Origin: an uncultured Clostridia bacterium
GTDB taxonomy: Bacteria; Bacillota; Clostridia; Christensenellales; UBA1242
Assembly: GCA_934747885.1 (NCBI GenBank)
Contig: CAKVHE010000001.1
Coordinates: 496,001 to 560,000 of the forward strand
Direction: 5' to 3'
DNA length: 64,000 nt
Numbering within the stretch: position 1 is the first letter of the stretch; every line of letters starts with the position of its first letter. A program made the position numbers and the translations under genes. Positions 26,035 to 33,794 of the stretch are shown one piece after another. The notes below the pieces were generated by a model. It saw nothing but the letters and a program-made list of their open reading frames with translations. It was not told the origin of the DNA and searched no databases.

Positions 26035-26062
26035 AAAAAAGATGTTCCACGTGGAACATCTT
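26035..26062. promoter_or_regulatory. parS variant site 6, also a likely parB terminator
   Basis: TGTTCCACGTGGAACA at 26043-26058 is a symmetric variant of parS (T-to-C at position 5 and A-to-G at position 12). The palindrome extends to AAGA/TCTT, and on the minus strand it is followed by T7, so it also has the form of an intrinsic terminator 14 bp after the parB stop. Confidence 0.85.
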
Positions 26063-26075
26063 AATAATTTATTGA

Positions 26076-26945
26076 TTATTTGTTTAAGGCGTTATAAATT
26101 CTATCCAAATCGTCTTTGCTGTAATAGTTTATAAAGATACGCCCTTTATTGTCGTTGCCCATAATGGTTACTTTTGTTGAAAACGCATCTTGTAAACGTT
26201 TTGCAAAGGCTTTAAGTTCAACGCTTTGTGGTTCTGGGGCTTTCTTTAAAGTGCCGTTTTTGCATTGTTTAATGTATTTTTCTAGCTCACGTACGGTAAC
26301 TTTGTTATCACTGGCTAGTTCGGCAAGCTCTAATTGTAGTTTTGGGTCTTCAATACCAACCAAAACCTTTCCGTGGCCGGCAGATAGTCTGTTTTCTTCA
26401 ATAAGCTTAACAACGGGTGATGATAAGCTCAATAATCTTATGGTGTTAGCTATAGCTGGACGACTCTTGCCGATTTTTTCTGCAACAGCTTCTTGTGTCA
26501 TGTCAAATTTATCGATAAGTTCTTTAATAGCACGCGCTGATTCAATAGGGTTTAAGTCTTCACGTTGCAAGTTTTCAATTAAGGCAATTTGTGCAACTTC
26601 TTTATCAGTATATTCCTTAATAATGGATGGGATAGTGGTTAGTCCTGCCAATTTGCTAGCGCGCCAACGGCGTTCACCCGAAACAATCATATATCGGCCA
26701 TTTCGTTTTACTACAACGATGGGTTGAATTAAACCAATGTTTCTTATGGAACTTGCCAATTCATTTAATGCGGTTTCGTCAAAACGTTTACGAGGCTGAT
26801 TTGGGTTATTGTCAATTTGACCAATAGGCAAGTTGATTGGTTCGCCAGTAGGTGACGCAACCGGTGCTGATTGAACTGGTTCATCGTCTTCTTCAAAACT
26901 AGAAAACAAAGAGTCTAGACCTCTTCCTAAATTATTCTTACTCAT
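26076..26945 (-). CDS. parB: Chromosome-partitioning protein ParB (Spo0J)
   Basis: A 289-residue CTP-dependent DNA clamp that loads at parS. The N-terminal domain has IDNNPNQPRKRFDETAL and the CTP-binding patch VVSGERRWRA; the central HTH (TQEAVAEKIGKSRPAIANTIRLL) reads parS; a C-terminal dimer domain follows. The gene is 2 bp after parA, and six parS sites lie directly downstream, so ParB would load next to its own gene. Confidence 0.97.
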   Translation of the reverse strand: MSKNNLGRGLDSLFSSFEEDDEPVQSAPVASPTGEPINLPIGQIDNNPNQPRKRFDETALNELASSIRNIGLIQPIVVVKRNGRYMIVSGERRWRASKLAGLTTIPSIIKEYTDKEVAQIALIENLQREDLNPIESARAIKELIDKFDMTQEAVAEKIGKSRPAIANTIRLLSLSSPVVKLIEENRLSAGHGKVLVGIEDPKLQLELAELASDNKVTVRELEKYIKQCKNGTLKKAPEPQSVELKAFAKRLQDAFSTKVTIMGNDNKGRIFINYYSKDDLDRIYNALNK

Positions 26946-26947
26946 TT

Positions 26948-27754
26948 TTATCTCCTTGGTGATAATAATTTGGTTATGTTTTCATAACTATCGTTATTTC
27001 TCTTTAATAATTCTTCTGTTAAGCGTAAATATGCTTTGCTGCCTGCACAGTTTTTGTCATAAACAAAAATTGGTTTTCCATGACTTGGTGCTTCTGCCAA
27101 ACGAATATTTCGAGGAATAGAAGTTTCAAATACCGTTTTTGCAAAGTATTTTTTAATTTCTTCGGTAACTTGCGCACCCAAACTAGAACGGGTGTCACGC
27201 ATTGTTAAAAGCACGCCTTCAATGGTTAATTGTGGGTTTAAGCGCTTTTTAACAAGTCTAATGGTGTTCATTAGTTGACTTAAACCTTCTAATGCAAAAA
27301 ATTCACATTGAATAGGTATAAGGACGCTGTTTGAAGCGGTTAACGCGTTTATTGTTAAAAGCCCAAGTGAAGGTGGGCAGTCTATGGTTATGTAATCATA
27401 ACTATTTTGGCATGCGTTTAAAATGCGTTTAATAACACGTTCACGGTTATCCATATAAACCATTTCAACTTCAACGCCTGCAAGCTCAATATTTGCTGGT
27501 AAAATATCCAAATTTTCTACCGCAGTTTTTTGGATAACGCTTTCAACGGTGCTGTCACCGACAATTGCGTTGTATACCGACTTTAAGTCGTTATTTTTTT
27601 TAATTCCAACACCACTGGTTGCATTGCCTTGTGGGTCAATATCCACCAAAAGTACTCGCTTGCCTGCAAGAGCAAGACCGGTCGATACGTTTATGCAACT
27701 AGTAGTTTTTCCAACTCCGCCTTTTTGATTGGCGAAGGCGATTATTTTTGTCAT
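26948..27754 (-). CDS. parA: Chromosome-partitioning ATPase ParA (Soj)
   Basis: A 268-residue deviant-Walker ATPase. KGGVGKTT at 11-18 has the signature Lys; switch I/II regions DIDPQGNAT and IDCPPSLG are intact. With ParB it segregates origins and, in Firmicutes, controls DnaA. Encoded upstream of parB in the usual order. AAGGTAG precedes the ATG. Confidence 0.97.
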   Translation of the reverse strand: MTKIIAFANQKGGVGKTTSCINVSTGLALAGKRVLLVDIDPQGNATSGVGIKKNNDLKSVYNAIVGDSTVESVIQKTAVENLDILPANIELAGVEVEMVYMDNRERVIKRILNACQNSYDYITIDCPPSLGLLTINALTASNSVLIPIQCEFFALEGLSQLMNTIRLVKKRLNPQLTIEGVLLTMRDTRSSLGAQVTEEIKKYFAKTVFETSIPRNIRLAEAPSHGKPIFVYDKNCAGSKAYLRLTEELLKRNNDSYENITKLLSPRR

Positions 27755-27777
27755 TTTGTAACTACCTTTTTTGTTTT

Positions 27778-27807
27778 ATTATAACAAACAGTAGAGCAAA
27801 TTGACAA
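27778..27807 (-). promoter_or_regulatory. Promoter of parAB
   Basis: On the minus strand TTGTCA, 18 bp, TATAAT, about 23 nt before the parA start, leaving room for the ribosome binding site. Confidence 0.6.
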
Positions 27808-27914
27808 TTAAATAAAGCGACTTTTGTTAAAAAATTATTATTTTTATTACTTTTTAACAAAAATTATTTTATTTAGCGTATGGTTATGCTATACTAGATG
27901 GGTAATCTGTTAAT

Positions 27915-27991
27915 GCTTCCGTAACTCAACTGGATAGAGTGTTCGGCTTCGAACCGAGAAGTTGCGGGTTCGAGTCCTGCCGGGAGCGCCA
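27915..27991 (+). tRNA. tRNA-Arg (anticodon TCG)
   Basis: A 77-nt cloverleaf: acceptor GCTTCCG pairs with CGGGAGC, anticodon loop CTTCGAA gives TCG (decodes CGA), T-loop TTCGAGT, discriminator G, and CCA is encoded. A TATACT box lies upstream and a terminator downstream. Confidence 0.95.
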
Positions 27992-28004
27992 AAAACATTT
28001 AATT

Positions 28005-28044
28005 AAAAAGGACTTTTTGTATGATGTAACAAAAAGTCCTTTTT
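28005..28044 (+). terminator. Terminator after tRNA-Arg
   Basis: A 16-bp perfect stem (AAAAAGGACTTTTTGT with its complement), an eight-base loop and a closing T5. Confidence 0.85.
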
Positions 28045-28110
28045 GCATAGCGTCTGGCAATTTAAAGTTGCAAGATTTTTTTATGTATCCAATAAAATTA
28101 AAAACAAAGC

Positions 28111-28362
28111 TTAGCCTTGAAGACCGCGAGATTGACGGTCCATATCTTCAACAACAATGTCAAAAATTTCACCAAGCGAAGAGCAGTATTCTAGCACCTT
28201 CCAAGGTTCATTGGTGTGGAAATGAATTTTAATAAGTTCATCATCGCCCACTGCAATTAGGCAGTCGCCCACTAGTTTGGTGTTAAAATATTCACGAATT
28301 TTTTTCTCGTCCAAATTTTTACCTTCAATTAAAAGTTGTGTGTCGTAACGATATTCAATCAT
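28111..28362 (-). CDS. Stand-alone FakA/YloV-like domain protein
   Basis: An 83-residue protein resembling the internal domain of FakA/YloV (DhaL-linked fatty-acid kinase): it has YRYDTQLLIEGKNLDE, then VGDDELIKIHFHTNEPWKVL, where family members have VGDD-L-KVHVHTN-P. The kinase and C-terminal domains are absent. AGGAG precedes the ATG at good spacing, so it seems expressed as such. Such short proteins may assist FakA; a remnant of a larger gene is the alternative. Confidence 0.75.
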   Translation of the reverse strand: MIEYRYDTQLLIEGKNLDEKKIREYFNTKLVGDCLIAVGDDELIKIHFHTNEPWKVLEYCSSLGEIFDIVVEDMDRQSRGLQG

Positions 28363-28566
28363 TTATATTCTCCTTATTACAAAAGTATTATATAGATTGA
28401 GTTTGTTAAATGCAACTTTTTTGCAAGGCGAAAAATAATCGCTTTTAACAATTTGTAAAAATTTTGTTAAAAAAACACTATTTTTAGTTAATTACTTCAT
28501 AAAATCAATTTGCCAAAAATATAAATTGTGGTATAATGACACCGAAGTTTATAGGGAGGGAGTAAA

Positions 28567-28902
28567 ATGGCAGAGAAAAAATCTACAACAAGCAAACAAA
28601 CAACTCAATCGACAAAACAAACAACCAAAAAAAGCGGAAACGCTTGGGGTCTAAACAAGATTTCGCTTTATGTTATCGTGGCAGTTGCAATAATTTATCT
28701 AATTTCGATGATATTATCACTCGCCGGCGTAAGTCTAAAAGTTGTAGTTGCTTTGCAAAATTTGGCAACAGCAATAATGATTTGCATCACTGCGGTACTT
28801 GCATGGCGCTATGTTAGCAAAAAGCCTACGGTATGGAAAGTCCTTTATTTCGTATCGCTATTAGTAGTAATTGCTGGCGTAATTGTTCCACTAATAAAGT
28901 AA
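28567..28902 (+). CDS. Small three-helix membrane protein
   Basis: A 111-residue protein with a Thr/Lys/Gln/Ser-rich cytosolic N-terminus (about 30 residues) and three membrane segments (about 34-55, 60-80, 90-109). No family recognised. GGGAGGG precedes the ATG. It resembles in size and topology the gene at 36.7 kb, which may be a distant paralogue. Confidence 0.7.
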   Translation: MAEKKSTTSKQTTQSTKQTTKKSGNAWGLNKISLYVIVAVAIIYLISMILSLAGVSLKVVVALQNLATAIMICITAVLAWRYVSKKPTVWKVLYFVSLLVVIAGVIVPLIK

Positions 28903-28916
28903 TTGCATTTTTATTA

Positions 28917-28947
28917 TAGCTCACCTGTTTGGGTGGGCTATTTTTTT
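28917..28947 (+). terminator. Intrinsic terminator
   Basis: TAGCTCACC, a short loop, GGGTGGGCTA (with G-U pairs), then T7. Confidence 0.8.
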
Positions 28948-28974
28948 AACAACAAAAATATTTACAAAATATCA

Positions 28975-29015
28975 CATTTGAACACTTGACAAACTGTTCA
29001 AATGTTGCGTATAAT
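28975..29015 (+). promoter_or_regulatory. ArsR/CadC-type operator overlapping the metal-efflux promoter
   Basis: Perfect 10-bp inverted repeats CATTTGAACA (28975-28984) and TGTTCAAATG (28995-29004) match the TGAACA-TGTTCA operators of ArsR/SmtB repressors. The -35 TTGACA (28986-28991) lies between the arms and the -10 TATAAT is at 29010-29015, so bound repressor would block RNA polymerase. Six nt separate the -10 from the ATG. Confidence 0.85.
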
Positions 29016-29021
29016 AGCAGT

Positions 29022-29321
29022 ATGGAAAAAAGATATCTAACAGAAGCAGAAGAAGGTGCGCTTGCCGAAATGTTTAAAGTTTTTGGTGATAAAACGCGCG
29101 TGGGCATACTTGGCACTTTGGCGGGTGGCGCAAAAAGTGTGGGCGCTATTGCAAATGCGCTTAATATGACCACCTCGGCAATTTCGCATCAACTAAGAAT
29201 TTTAAAGCAAGCAAAACTAATTAAAAATGAACGCAAAGGCAAAGAAATTATTTATCAAATAGACGATGACCATGTTTATAGCATACTTGATTGCGCGCTT
29301 TTGCACATAAGGGAGAACTAA
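29022..29321 (+). CDS. ArsR/SmtB-family metal-sensing repressor (CadC-like)
   Basis: A 99-residue winged-helix repressor. It has FKVFGDKTRVGILGTL, the recognition helix region MTTSAISHQLRILKQAKLI, and a C-terminal DDDHVYSILDCALLH resembling the alpha5 metal site (DxHxxx...H) of SmtB/CzrA sensors for zinc or similar. It should release the operator when metal binds. The start at 29022 is chosen because upstream ATGs lie within the operator; the message is predicted leaderless. Its stop overlaps the next ATG as TAATG. Confidence 0.93.
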   Translation: MEKRYLTEAEEGALAEMFKVFGDKTRVGILGTLAGGAKSVGAIANALNMTTSAISHQLRILKQAKLIKNERKGKEIIYQIDDDHVYSILDCALLHIREN

Positions 29322-29545
29322 TGAAAAAAGTTTATAAACTAGAAGACCTTGATTGCGTAATTTGCGCAAAACGAATGGAAGACGAAGTAAAAAAGTTGCA
29401 AGGTGTAAATGATTGTTCGGTTAACTATTTTACTCAAAAAATGACCATAGACATAGATGACAATAGTTTTTCTATTGTAATGAAAAAGGTGCTAAAAACT
29501 TGCAAAAGGGCAGTCCCTGATTGTACGGTGATAACCAATGACTAA
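29321..29545 (+). CDS. Heavy-metal-associated (HMA) domain protein
   Basis: A 74-residue ferredoxin-like metal-binding domain with CVIC at 12-15 (LDCVICAKRMEDEVKKL) in place of the usual GMTCxxC. It overlaps arsR by 1 bp and the P-type ATPase by 8 bp. This domain is normally fused to the N-terminus of the ATPase; here it is a separate chain, probably a chaperone delivering metal to the pump or a detached regulatory domain. Confidence 0.88.
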   Translation: MKKVYKLEDLDCVICAKRMEDEVKKLQGVNDCSVNYFTQKMTIDIDDNSFSIVMKKVLKTCKRAVPDCTVITND

Positions 29546-31394
29546 AAGGCAAAAGAGGACATTAACCAAACTAATTGTTGCAACAAGTGTGTACATTATT
29601 GCAGTGGTGCTGGACTTAATTTTTAAGTTTGGCAGCATTATCCCAAACGAAAAATGGGCATGGGTTTTGCCTACCATAATTTATGGCGCAATTTTTGTTT
29701 TTGTTGGCTACAAGGTGGTAAAAGCAGCATTTTCTAACTTGTTCCATGGCTATGTGCTGGATGAAAATTTTTTAATGACTATTGCTTCAATTGGCGCGTT
29801 TATTATTGGTGATCAAAAAGAGGGCGTGGCAGTTGTATTGCTATTTTGTCTTGGTGAATGGTTTCAATCTTTTGCAACCGAGCGTTCACGCAAGTCTATT
29901 AAAGATTTGATGGAACTAAAAGTAGACTTTGCGAATGTTATAAACGCCGATCAAACTATCACCGAAACAGCACTTGAAGAACTAAAAATAGGTGACACTT
30001 TGCTAATTAAGCAGGGCGACAAAGTTCCAACCGATGTGGCACTGCTTAGCGCAAATGCGTGTATGGACTTAAAGGCCATTACTGGTGAGTCTATGCCGGT
30101 GAACTATCAAGAGGGCGACTTTATTTCTAGCGGCGCCATAAATATGGGCGAAGCGGTTACCGTTAAAGTTTCGGCATTATACGAAAACTCTACTGTTGCA
30201 AAAATTTTGGAAGTAGTCGAAAACGCGAGCAAAGGCAAAACCAGAACCGAAAACTTTATTGCTCGCTTTGCCAAAGTTTATACGCCTTGTGTGATCGGCG
30301 TAGCGGTTGTTGTTGCGCTGCTTGGTGGCATAATTACCAAAGACTATATGGGGTGGATCTACAAAGCGCTTAACTTTTTGGTTGTTTCGTGCCCTTGCGC
30401 TTTGGTTATTTCGGTTCCGCTTACCTTCTTTACATCAATTGGTGAGATGGCAAAACAAGGTGTTTTGGTAAAAGGTTCGGTGGCAATAGAAAATTTAAGC
30501 AAAACCGGTGTTGTGGTTTTTGACAAAACCGGCACCATTACCAAAGGTGAATTAAAAGTAATCAACACTTATCCCGAAGACAAAACCGAAGAAATAATGA
30601 GACTAGCCGAAATTGCCGAAAGTGCAAGTTTGCACCCAATTTCTAGAGCCATACTTGGTGAGCATTATCAAGCGGCAAAAGGCTACACCTTTACCGAAGT
30701 TGCTGGTGAAGGCGTAATTGCGATAGGCAACGGAGAAACAATTGTTTGTGGCAACAACAAACTAATGGAAGAAAACGGCATAACTATTGTTACAAACGAA
30801 AGCGTGGGCACCATTATTTATGTTGCAAAAAATGGAGAGTTTGTTGGCTCGTTAGTGGTAGGTGATACCATAAAAGACGAGGCAAAGGAAGCAATAACGA
30901 CGCTAAAGCAACGCGGAATAAAACCGGTTATGCTAAGTGGTGACCATAAAAAAATAGCCGAAATTACGGCGGCGCAAGTTGGCATTGGCGAAGTGTATGC
31001 CGAACTGTTGCCAAACCAAAAAGTTGAAAAGCTAAACGAACTAAAAAGCCAAACCGCAAACAAAAAAATTGCTGCGGTTGGCGACGGAATTAACGATGCA
31101 CCATTGCTTATTTCGGCAGATGTTGGTGTAAGTATGGGCACCATTGGTGCCGATAGCGCAATTGAGGCTTCGGACGTTGTTATTTTAAAAGATAATTTGT
31201 CTGCATTAGTAAGTGCACAAAAAACTGCCAAAAACACTATGAAGATAGCCAAAGAAAATGTTTGGCTATCGCTAATAATTAAGTTTGGCGTACTAGCAAT
31301 AAGCCTAACTAGTTTGGCGTCTATGTGGCTTGCAATATTTGCCGATGTTGGTGTTTCGTTTATTGCAATATTAAACGCACTAAGAAAAAAATAA
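29538..31394 (+). CDS. P1B-type heavy-metal-exporting ATPase (Zn/Cd/Pb class)
   Basis: A 618-residue metal pump. The membrane metal site is CPC at 285-287 (SCPCALVIS), the phosphorylated Asp is D329 in DKTGT, the HP motif is in SLHPISRA, and the hinge is GDGINDAPLL. No N-terminal HMA domain remains. The CPC motif with an ArsR sensor of the CadC/CzrA kind favours Zn2+, Cd2+ or Pb2+ rather than Cu+. Third gene of a repressor-HMA-pump operon, ended by a terminator. Confidence 0.95.
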   Translation: MTKRQKRTLTKLIVATSVYIIAVVLDLIFKFGSIIPNEKWAWVLPTIIYGAIFVFVGYKVVKAAFSNLFHGYVLDENFLMTIASIGAFIIGDQKEGVAVVLLFCLGEWFQSFATERSRKSIKDLMELKVDFANVINADQTITETALEELKIGDTLLIKQGDKVPTDVALLSANACMDLKAITGESMPVNYQEGDFISSGAINMGEAVTVKVSALYENSTVAKILEVVENASKGKTRTENFIARFAKVYTPCVIGVAVVVALLGGIITKDYMGWIYKALNFLVVSCPCALVISVPLTFFTSIGEMAKQGVLVKGSVAIENLSKTGVVVFDKTGTITKGELKVINTYPEDKTEEIMRLAEIAESASLHPISRAILGEHYQAAKGYTFTEVAGEGVIAIGNGETIVCGNNKLMEENGITIVTNESVGTIIYVAKNGEFVGSLVVGDTIKDEAKEAITTLKQRGIKPVMLSGDHKKIAEITAAQVGIGEVYAELLPNQKVEKLNELKSQTANKKIAAVGDGINDAPLLISADVGVSMGTIGADSAIEASDVVILKDNLSALVSAQKTAKNTMKIAKENVWLSLIIKFGVLAISLTSLASMWLAIFADVGVSFIAILNALRKK

Positions 31395-31405
31395 TTAAAA
31401 GTAAA

Positions 31406-31438
31406 AAGCCTCTCACTGTTTGGCGAGAGGCTTCTTTG
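31406..31438 (+). terminator. Terminator of the metal-efflux operon
   Basis: AAGCCTCTC, loop, GAGAGGCTT, then a T-rich tail. Confidence 0.8.
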
Positions 31439-31447
31439 TTGCAAGTT

Positions 31448-33775
31448 TTATTTGCGTGTTAGACTTAAATTAACGTTAATTAGCGAGCCATAACTAAGAG
31501 AAGCGTTTAGTGAATAAATAAGGTCAGTTGCATAAAAGTTTATATTGGTGTCGGATAGTTTGGACATAAGCACCGAAGTTTTAAGTAGCAAACTAAAGTT
31601 GTTGTCCACGCGTGAAACCGAGCCAATAAAGTTGGAGTTATTTGGGTTAACGCTTGACCCATTGTTTTTATACTCAAACAAACTGCGTTTTAACCCCAAC
31701 ATTTCGGCGATGTCACCCGCTGAAATTGTTTTTAATGAATAAACTTTGTCTAGGTCGGCATAAGTTTTGCCAAAGGCGCGCGCACGCACAATGCGTGAAA
31801 CATATAGGTAACCGTCGGCGTAAACAATTGTTGCTTGTTGACTTTTAAAGGTAAAGCCGTTGTAGTCGCTAACAGCCAAACCAACCGGCAAATTATCCAA
31901 AACTAGCGAGAACCCAAACTTGCCATTAGTTACGGTGTAGGTTAGGTCAATACTGATGTCGGTTAGCGTAATGTCACCAAGTTTTAGGGTTAAATTTCCA
32001 ACATAATTTCCGCCAGACTTTATGGTGTTTAAGCAAGGGTTTACAGCAGGGAGCAAATCGCTGGCGTCCACATAACCACTAGTAGAAAAGTTGCGTTTTA
32101 AACTTTCGTTATTTGCTATTCCGACCGAAGCCGAACCGCTTATGCGTTGACGATTTATAAGTAAATTAAGATTTTCAAGTTTAACCGAGCCGGCGTTTAC
32201 GCTTAAAGTTGCAGAGCCTACTGAAGTAACGATTTCAAATTGTTTGTAATCTTTGCGGGTTATTTTGCTAAGGTTGCTGTTTGCAAAATTTAAAAGAGTG
32301 TTTAGGTCAAATTCGCTAACTTCATTATTTTTAAATAGACTAGCAAAAAGTTTTGAGGTTTCGGTGTCGCTAAATTTTAATTTTTGTCCATAAGCATTTA
32401 AATAGTAGTAACTGCCATATTTTGTAAGACTAACGTTGCTGCCGGCTATGGTGCCAGAAAAGTAAAAGTTGGCGTAGTCTTTGTATAATTTTCCGCTTGC
32501 AGTGGTCTTGCCCAAATTTAGGTTGATGTCGGCCGAAAGAGTTTCGAGATTAAGTTTGCGAGCGTCGCTCAAAAGTTCTTTAGCTTCGGTCAAGGTAATT
32601 GCATTGGCGTGTGGTAAAATTTTAACTTTTTGAACCGAAGACGTTACATTAAATTGAGCCTTTATGTCGCCCAACTTTAAACTTAGTGAACTAATGCGGT
32701 TGTTGGTTGTATTAAATTTTAACAAACTAGACTTGCCAGACAAAAGTTCACCAATGGTCTGTACAAAATTTAAGGAAAATATTTGTGCAAGATCGGTTTT
32801 TTGAGTTCGTACAAGTTCAGCAAGTTCGGCGGTGGTTCCACAAAAAGTAAGGTTTAAGCACGAAACCACCAAAACATTGTTAACAAACGAAAAGTTCGCT
32901 TTTATGCCCGCGGTGCTAATGGTGCCGGACATGTTAAAAGATTTGTCCAAAAGCAATTCTACATCAAAGTTAGAGCCGGCGTAACTTATGGTGCCACAAA
33001 ATAGGTTGGCGCCGGAAGTAAAGGTGTTGTAAATTGGATCAATAAAATCTACAATGCTCGTTACTGCAAGATAGGTACTAGCGTTGGTTGGCACGGTGAT
33101 TGCAAAGTGATTTTTTTGAGCAAAATTAACGCGTAAAGCAAACTTTTGGTTTAACACTTTTATATTAGGCGCACTCAAGCTTATTGGAAAGAACCCACTA
33201 TCTGCAATTAGCACGATATCCCCAATGGCAGGTAGGCTCGCCGTAACTTGTTGGTTGCCACCCGGTAAGGTTTCAATGTTTAGGTTCGCAAGTAGGTCGG
33301 TAAAAATGGAGGTGTCCAGTTGAGTATTAAAGTCGCCTTTGCTGACCAATTTTAACAAATATTTAACAGTGGAGATATAGTCTGTTGCCGTGCCACTAAA
33401 TTTTAGCCCACAAAGGTCGGCATAAATGTTGCTATCAACATAAACAATGTTTGCATAAACATTTTGACTCAAAAGTTTGCCGTTTATGCTTAGGTCAACT
33501 TTTATATTTGAGTTGACGTTGGAATACAAAATTTTGCCGGATAGGTCGGTGGTTTTGTCTTCACTTTCAAAACTCAAATCGGCTTCAATAGCGCTAGCGC
33601 TGAGCAGTTTGTCTAGGCTGGCCGAAAGGTTGGAGTCTTGTTTTATGTCGTCCGGCGTTACAACGCGCGGTTGTTGGCTTTTTATATAAGCATCATAGTT
33701 TATGGCTAAAACCGCGCACATGGTGCCCGATGCCACAAATAAAAAGGTTAAAAAATACAATAAAAACTTTTTCAT
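31448..33775 (-). CDS. Large exported protein with internal repeats, unknown
   Basis: A 775-residue secreted protein: an N-terminal signal segment (FLLYFLTFLFVASGTMCAVL) and a long beta-rich mature part. Similar blocks recur: SGKILYSNVN...VYANIVYVDSNIYADLCGLKFSGT near 55-135, SGKLYKDYANFYFSGTI...YYLNAYGQKLKFSDTE near 425-485, and ADGYLYVSRIVRARAFGKTYADL near 675-700, hinting at duplicated lipid-carrier-like beta folds. No family is recognised. The sequence just before its ATG is a run of nine G on the coding strand. It follows the 279-residue exported protein by 19 bp, in one operon. Confidence 0.8.
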   Translation of the reverse strand: MKKFLLYFLTFLFVASGTMCAVLAINYDAYIKSQQPRVVTPDDIKQDSNLSASLDKLLSASAIEADLSFESEDKTTDLSGKILYSNVNSNIKVDLSINGKLLSQNVYANIVYVDSNIYADLCGLKFSGTATDYISTVKYLLKLVSKGDFNTQLDTSIFTDLLANLNIETLPGGNQQVTASLPAIGDIVLIADSGFFPISLSAPNIKVLNQKFALRVNFAQKNHFAITVPTNASTYLAVTSIVDFIDPIYNTFTSGANLFCGTISYAGSNFDVELLLDKSFNMSGTISTAGIKANFSFVNNVLVVSCLNLTFCGTTAELAELVRTQKTDLAQIFSLNFVQTIGELLSGKSSLLKFNTTNNRISSLSLKLGDIKAQFNVTSSVQKVKILPHANAITLTEAKELLSDARKLNLETLSADINLNLGKTTASGKLYKDYANFYFSGTIAGSNVSLTKYGSYYYLNAYGQKLKFSDTETSKLFASLFKNNEVSEFDLNTLLNFANSNLSKITRKDYKQFEIVTSVGSATLSVNAGSVKLENLNLLINRQRISGSASVGIANNESLKRNFSTSGYVDASDLLPAVNPCLNTIKSGGNYVGNLTLKLGDITLTDISIDLTYTVTNGKFGFSLVLDNLPVGLAVSDYNGFTFKSQQATIVYADGYLYVSRIVRARAFGKTYADLDKVYSLKTISAGDIAEMLGLKRSLFEYKNNGSSVNPNNSNFIGSVSRVDNNFSLLLKTSVLMSKLSDTNINFYATDLIYSLNASLSYGSLINVNLSLTRK

Positions 33776-33778
33776 AGT

Positions 33779-33787
33779 CCCCCCCCC
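33779..33787 (-). repeat. Nine-base G tract at the ribosome binding site
   Basis: On the coding (minus) strand G9 is followed by ACT and the ATG of the 775-residue exported protein. Slippage in such a tract would change the spacing or strength of the ribosome binding site. Confidence 0.8.
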
Positions 33788-33794
33788 TTACCGC

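Noticed and set aside
25573..26058. CRISPR-like regular repeats
   Set aside because: The repeats are the palindromic parS core beside parB.
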